Of a DNA stretch of 64,000 nt, positions 60,165 through 64,000 are shown piece after piece (within the stretch, counting starts at the first letter, position 1; every line of letters begins with the position of its first letter). A program made the position numbers and the translations under genes. Origin of the DNA: Desulfomicrobium sp. UBA5193 (lineage in GTDB: Bacteria > Desulfobacterota > Desulfovibrionia > Desulfovibrionales > Desulfomicrobiaceae); NCBI GenBank assembly GCA_002412965.1, contig DHWB01000003.1, forward strand, positions 52,504 through 116,503, given 5' to 3'. The notes below the pieces were generated by a model. It was not told the origin of the DNA and ran no database searches. It worked only from the letters and a program-made list of their open reading frames with translations.

Positions 60165-60479
60165 ATGACCGAACCATATGAGGTTCCGAGTTTAGATCCC
60201 GAGACTATTGACGAGGATCAGCTCCAAGAGCCTCGGCAATTCAAGGTATTGTTGCATAATGATGATTATACATCCATGGATTTTGTCGTGGAAGTTCTGA
60301 CGAATGTCTTCAGCAAGTCCGAAGCGGAGGCATTCGCCATTATGATGAGCGTTCATGAAAAGGGAATAGGGCTGTGCGGAATCTATACGGCCGAGGTCGC
60401 TGAAACCAAGGTGCAGATTGTGCATCAGATGGCCAAGGCCAGATCTTTTCCCCTGCGTTGTTCCATGGAAGAGGTGTAA
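60165..60479 (+). CDS. clpS: ClpS adaptor protein
   Basis: A 104-residue adaptor that hands N-degron substrates to ClpA. The first 27 residues are a flexible acidic tail; then the ClpS core QFKVLLHNDDYTSMDFVVEVL with the substrate-pocket residues (N-D-D), and SVHEKGIGLCGIYTAEVAETKV with the pocket His. clpA starts at the base after the stop codon. The adaptor recognises Leu, Phe, Tyr and Trp N-termini, which Aat (third gene on) can create. Confidence 0.96.
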   Translation: MTEPYEVPSLDPETIDEDQLQEPRQFKVLLHNDDYTSMDFVVEVLTNVFSKSEAEAFAIMMSVHEKGIGLCGIYTAEVAETKVQIVHQMAKARSFPLRCSMEEV

Positions 60480-62708
60480 ATGCTGAGCAAGGATTTGGAA
60501 AGAATCATAGGTAATGCTGTGCGCGAAGTGAAATTGCGCCAGCATGAATTTTTGACCCTGGAGCATCTGCTGTACAGCTATACGCTGGATGCCTACGGTC
60601 AAATCCTGTTGCAGGGATGCGGGATAGATATCGACCGTCTGCGCAAGCAGCTGGTTCAATTTTTTACGGACCATCTGGACGTCAACCCGCGTCCCGAGCA
60701 CGAGATCGTGCAGACCGTGAGCGTGCAGCGGGCCATGCAACGGGCCATCCTGCACATCCAGTCCTCGGGCAAGTCCCAGGTCCAGGCCGGGGATTTTCTC
60801 GCCGCCATGCTTGAAGAGGAGGACGCCTTCGCCGTCTATTATCTGAAGGCTCAGGGTCTCAATCGGCTCGCTGTGCTCGAATACATTTCGCACCAGATGC
60901 CTGACGGCGGCGGATCGGGCGAGGCCGAGAGCAAGGAAGGCTCCAAGCAGAGCGCCCTGGAAAAATACACTGTGGATCTGGTGGCCAGAGCCCAGGAAGG
61001 GAAGATCGACCCCCTGGTCGGCCGCGATGAGGAGCTGAAACGGACCCTGCAGGTGCTCGCCAGACGCAAGAAGAACAACCCCATCTTCGTCGGTGACCCC
61101 GGCGTGGGCAAGACCGCCGTGGCTGAAGGCCTGGCGCTCAAGATCGCTCGCAGCGAGGTGCCGGAGCAGTTTGCCGAAGCCCGCATTTTTGCCCTGGACA
61201 TGGGCAGTCTTCTGGCCGGGACCAAGTACCGGGGGGATTTCGAGGCCCGTCTCAAGGGTGTCATCTCGGAACTCAAATCCATTGACGGGGCCATCCTGTG
61301 CATCGACGAGATCCACACCATCGTCGGAGCCGGTTCGACCAGCGGCGGCTCCATGGATGCGTCCAACATCCTGAAGCCCGTGCTGGCTTCGGGCGAGCTG
61401 CGCTGCATCGGCTCCACCACCTACGAGGAATACAAGAACCATTTCGAGAAGGATCGGGCCCTGTCCCGCCGCTTCCAGAAGATCGACATCGTCGAGCCCA
61501 CCGTGGCCGAGAGCGAAAAGATTCTCATGGGTCTTCGTCCCTACTACGAGGAATTTCATGGGGTGAAGTACCAGCCTTCGGCCATCTCCGCCGCAGTGGA
61601 GCTTTCGGCCCGGCACATCAACGACCGTTTTCTGCCCGACAAGGCCATCGATGTCATTGACGAGGCCGGGGCCATTTTCGTCCTCTCCGGGGAAAAGAAC
61701 CGACGCAAGTCCGTCACCCGGCGCGACATCGAGGAAGTGGTCGCGCGCATGGCGCGTATCCCGAGTTCCCGGGTCAGCTCCTCGGACCGTGAACGTCTGG
61801 CCGGCCTTGAATATGAACTTGGCTCGAAGGTTTTCGGCCAGAAGGAGGCCGTGGAGATGCTGGCCCAGGCCATCAAGCGCTCCCGCGCGGGCCTTGGCAA
61901 CGCGGAGCGTCCGTTGGGCTCGTTCCTGCTGACCGGTCCCACGGGTGTCGGCAAGACCGAGCTGGCCAAGCAGCTGGCCCTGTGTATGGGCGTGAGCTTC
62001 GTGCGCTTCGACATGAGCGAGTACATGGAAAAGCACGCCGTGGCCCGGCTCATCGGTGCGCCTCCCGGCTATGTGGGTTTCGAGCAGGGAGGCCTTTTGA
62101 CCGACGCCATCCGCAAGACCCCGCACTGCGTGCTGCTCCTGGACGAGATTGAAAAGGCGCATATGGACATGTTTTCCATCCTCCTGCAGGTCATGGACCA
62201 CGCCACCCTGACGGACAACAACGGCCGCAAGTCCGATTTCCGCAACGTGGTCCTGCTCATGACCTCCAATGCGGGAGCCCGCGAGATGAGCGGCAACGCC
62301 ATCGGTTTCAAGGGCGGCGTGGAGGAGGATCGCGGCCTGCGCGGCCTCGGCGCGGTCGAGAAGCTCTTCAGCCCGGAATTCCGCAACCGTCTCGACGCCA
62401 TCATTCCTTTCCATTCCCTGACCCAGGACATCATGGAAAAGATCGTGGACAAGTTCATGGCCGAATTGGGCGTGCAGCTGGCGGCCAAGAACGTGACCCT
62501 GGATCTGTCTGCCGAGGCCCGCGCCTGGCTGGCCAAAAAGGGGTTTGATCCGGCTTTCGGGGCCCGGCCCCTGGGACGGCTCATCCAGAAGGAAATAAAG
62601 GACGTGCTCGCGGAGCAGATTCTGTTTGGCGATCTTGTCAACGGAGGCACGGTTGAGATCGGCCTGAAGGACGCCCAGGAGTTGGTCTTCACCGTAAAGG
62701 CGCGATAA
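60480..62708 (+). CDS. clpA: ATP-dependent Clp protease ATP-binding subunit ClpA
   Basis: A 742-residue AAA+ unfoldase. An N-terminal Clp-N domain (residues 1-145) is followed by D1 with Walker A GDPGVGKT (about residue 205) and D2 with Walker A GPTGVGKTELAK (about residue 485). The ClpP-docking IGF/IGL loop is AIGFKGG (about residue 610). It forms a hexamer with ClpP (not in the window) and unfolds substrates from ClpS. It is directly downstream of clpS with no gap and 8 bases before aat, so these three genes form one operon. Confidence 0.96.
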   Translation: MLSKDLERIIGNAVREVKLRQHEFLTLEHLLYSYTLDAYGQILLQGCGIDIDRLRKQLVQFFTDHLDVNPRPEHEIVQTVSVQRAMQRAILHIQSSGKSQVQAGDFLAAMLEEEDAFAVYYLKAQGLNRLAVLEYISHQMPDGGGSGEAESKEGSKQSALEKYTVDLVARAQEGKIDPLVGRDEELKRTLQVLARRKKNNPIFVGDPGVGKTAVAEGLALKIARSEVPEQFAEARIFALDMGSLLAGTKYRGDFEARLKGVISELKSIDGAILCIDEIHTIVGAGSTSGGSMDASNILKPVLASGELRCIGSTTYEEYKNHFEKDRALSRRFQKIDIVEPTVAESEKILMGLRPYYEEFHGVKYQPSAISAAVELSARHINDRFLPDKAIDVIDEAGAIFVLSGEKNRRKSVTRRDIEEVVARMARIPSSRVSSSDRERLAGLEYELGSKVFGQKEAVEMLAQAIKRSRAGLGNAERPLGSFLLTGPTGVGKTELAKQLALCMGVSFVRFDMSEYMEKHAVARLIGAPPGYVGFEQGGLLTDAIRKTPHCVLLLDEIEKAHMDMFSILLQVMDHATLTDNNGRKSDFRNVVLLMTSNAGAREMSGNAIGFKGGVEEDRGLRGLGAVEKLFSPEFRNRLDAIIPFHSLTQDIMEKIVDKFMAELGVQLAAKNVTLDLSAEARAWLAKKGFDPAFGARPLGRLIQKEIKDVLAEQILFGDLVNGGTVEIGLKDAQELVFTVKAR

Positions 62709-62715
62709 CTTCGCC

Positions 62716-63453
62716 ATGACCGTCTTTGCCCTGCCCGCGCAGCCCGTCTTTCCGGACCCGTCCCTGGCCGACGAGGACGGCCTGCTGGCCGTGGGCGGGG
62801 ATCTTTCGCCGCAGCGGCTGCTCATGGCCTACGGGCGCGGCATCTTTCCCTGGTACAGCGAGAACGCTCCCATCTTGTGGTGGAGCCCCGAGCCACGCCT
62901 CATCCTTGAGCCCTCAAGGGTGCATGTGCCCAAGCGGCTTGAGCGCATCCTGCGTCAGGGCGCCTTTCGGTTCACCCTGGACACGGCCTTTGAACGTGTC
63001 ATCGCGGGCTGCGCCCAAACCCCACGGCGCGGAGCCTGCGGAACCTGGATCGTGCCGGAGATGCTCGCCGCCTATTGCCGGTTGCATGAGCTGGGTTTCG
63101 CGCACAGCATCGAGGTCTGGTCGGGCGGAACTCTGGTCGGAGGGCTGTACGGGGTAGCCCTGGGCGGGGCCTTCTTCGGGGAATCCATGTTTTACAATGA
63201 GCCCGACGCCTCCAAGGCCGGGTTCGTGACCCTGATCCGGGCTCTGAACCGCGCAGGATTTATCCTTTTCGACTGTCAACAGACCACCGCGCACATGGTC
63301 CGCTTCGGCGGATTCGAAGTGTCGCGGGATGAATTTCTCTCCCGCCTGGAACAGGCCCTGGAGTTGCCTTCCCCTCGCGGCCCCTGGAGCCTGCGGGATG
63401 GTGCTCTCTGTGGGGTGGAATCCGGGAATGAACTTTATGGAGCCAAACGATGA
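62716..63453 (+). CDS. aat: Leucyl/phenylalanyl-tRNA--protein transferase
   Basis: A 245-residue enzyme that adds Leu or Phe to N-terminal Arg or Lys, making primary N-degrons for ClpS. Blocks present are FPDPSLADEDGLLAVGGDL, WYSENAPILWWSPEPR, and GGLYGVALGGAFFGESMF; the length and motifs are standard. It starts 7 bases after clpA and ends 4 bases into darP, so the N-degron pathway genes (clpS, clpA, aat) are in one operon. Confidence 0.95.
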   Translation: MTVFALPAQPVFPDPSLADEDGLLAVGGDLSPQRLLMAYGRGIFPWYSENAPILWWSPEPRLILEPSRVHVPKRLERILRQGAFRFTLDTAFERVIAGCAQTPRRGACGTWIVPEMLAAYCRLHELGFAHSIEVWSGGTLVGGLYGVALGGAFFGESMFYNEPDASKAGFVTLIRALNRAGFILFDCQQTTAHMVRFGGFEVSRDEFLSRLEQALELPSPRGPWSLRDGALCGVESGNELYGAKR

Positions 63454-63998
63454 CCAAATTTGAACACGGAAATGAAGAGGACTGGGAAGGCCGTCCGAGC
63501 AAGTCGCAACGCAAGAGAGAAATGGTGGCCCTGCAAGAGCTCGGGGAGAGCCTGATCGCGCTGGCTCCCGAACAGCTTGAGCGCATGAACCTGCCCGAGG
63601 ATCTGGCCGAGGCCATCCGCTTTTACCATATCCTCAAAGACAAGGAGGCCAAGCGCCGTCACCAGCAGTTCATCGGTACGGTTATGCGCAGGATCGATGC
63701 CGAGCCCCTGCGTCAGGCCCTGGAGGAACTGGACCAGCTTCGGTATCAGCAGGCTGAGGAATTTCATCAGATTGAAATCTGGCGGGATGCCTTGCTCGAA
63801 GGCGACGGGGATGTCCTGACGGAAATGGTCGGACGTTTCGGCGTGGACCCGCAGCAGGTGCGCCAGCTTGCGCGTCTGGCCGCCGCCGAAAAGGCGGCGG
63901 GCAAGCCTTCCAAGAACGGCCGGGCCCTGTTTCGCCTCCTGCGCCAATGCTTCGAGCGCGAGCAGAATGAGAGCAAGCCCGGGGAAGACCAGGATTAA
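63450..63998 (+). CDS. darP: Ribosome-associated protein DarP/YjgA
   Basis: A 182-residue helical protein with the YjgA/DarP hallmarks SKSQRKREMVALQELGESL, AIRFYHILKDKEAKRRHQQFIG and RFGVDPQQVRQLARLAAAEKAAGK. It helps late assembly of the large ribosomal subunit. It overlaps aat by 4 bases and is probably the last visible gene of the N-degron operon. The frame closes two bases before the window end. Confidence 0.93.
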   Translation: MTKFEHGNEEDWEGRPSKSQRKREMVALQELGESLIALAPEQLERMNLPEDLAEAIRFYHILKDKEAKRRHQQFIGTVMRRIDAEPLRQALEELDQLRYQQAEEFHQIEIWRDALLEGDGDVLTEMVGRFGVDPQQVRQLARLAAAEKAAGKPSKNGRALFRLLRQCFEREQNESKPGEDQD

Positions 63999-64000
63999 CT

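Noticed and set aside
60192..62825. An open frame of 877 codons on the minus strand opposite clpS and clpA
   Set aside because: It covers two well-conserved genes on the plus strand and arises from their GC-rich codon use; no motif or ribosome binding site supports it. Similar long antisense frames opposite glpD, the FtsX gene, the P-type ATPase and the ABC importer were left out for the same reason.

Overview
The window is 64 kb of GC-rich chromosomal DNA with about 60 genes. It looks like a mesophilic anaerobic sulfate reducer of the Desulfovibrionales (Desulfomicrobium-like). This is inferred from gene content: a two-gene NrfHA nitrite reductase, a c-haem sensor kinase, a probable selenocysteine peroxiredoxin, a molybdenum-storage-type protein beside a MOT1-type transporter, corrinoid/UroD-type methyltransferase genes and a Bmp-type nucleoside importer. 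I saw no rRNA, tRNA, CRISPR array, insertion sequence or prophage.

Layout. 1-5.6 kb: 3' part of glpD (runs off the window), then metX-metW and metY for methionine synthesis, separated by two tandem hairpin repeats, then a DUF4242 gene. 5.6-8.1 kb: a Fic gene with an operator-like, probably leaderless promoter, and a phosphofructokinase. 8.1-10.8 kb (minus): an ECF sigma operon and an EF-hand protein, with two secreted proteins that have Gly/Asn-rich tails. 10.9-21.2 kb (minus): a ferredoxin-type protein, a compact methyltransferase / isoprenoid-synthase / FtsX permease / ABC ATPase operon, an M48 peptidase, an MDR oxidoreductase, an acyl-CoA ligase and an AAA/DUF4143 ATPase. 21.4-25.2 kb: methyltransferase, Crp-family regulator, a coupled mini-ORF plus membrane protein, a decayed toxin-antitoxin locus and a diguanylate cyclase. 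25.3-30.0 kb (minus): the nucleoside-type importer. 30.3-34.6 kb: four overlapping genes (corrinoid protein, UroD-type methyltransferase, DUF1638 protein, hybrid histidine kinase). 34.7-41.8 kb: DUF2238 membrane protein, then a U32 protein / methyltransferase / type III polyketide synthase cluster and a P-type cation ATPase. 41.9-49.9 kb: Sec-peroxiredoxin, nrfHA, a response regulator, a lysine-methyltransferase-like gene, an RRM protein, the c-haem kinase and a TiaS-like protein. 50.4-55.4 kb: molybdate-type transporter plus Mo-storage-like protein, PadR regulator and a CPA2 antiporter. 55.5-59.5 kb (minus): DUF4139 protein, CoA-disulfide-reductase/rhodanese and a CGGC protein. 59.8-64 kb: the N-degron operon clpS-clpA-aat with an unknown gene in front and darP behind.

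The most interesting points are an in-frame UGA at the catalytic position of a peroxiredoxin, followed by a SECIS-like hairpin; the U32-methyltransferase-type III PKS cluster, which resembles an alkylresorcinol/alkylquinone locus with an oxygen-independent hydroxylase replacing the usual flavoenzyme (its methyltransferase carries two frameshifts); the isoprenoid-synthase/ABC-export operon; and several palindromic operators and hairpin repeats.
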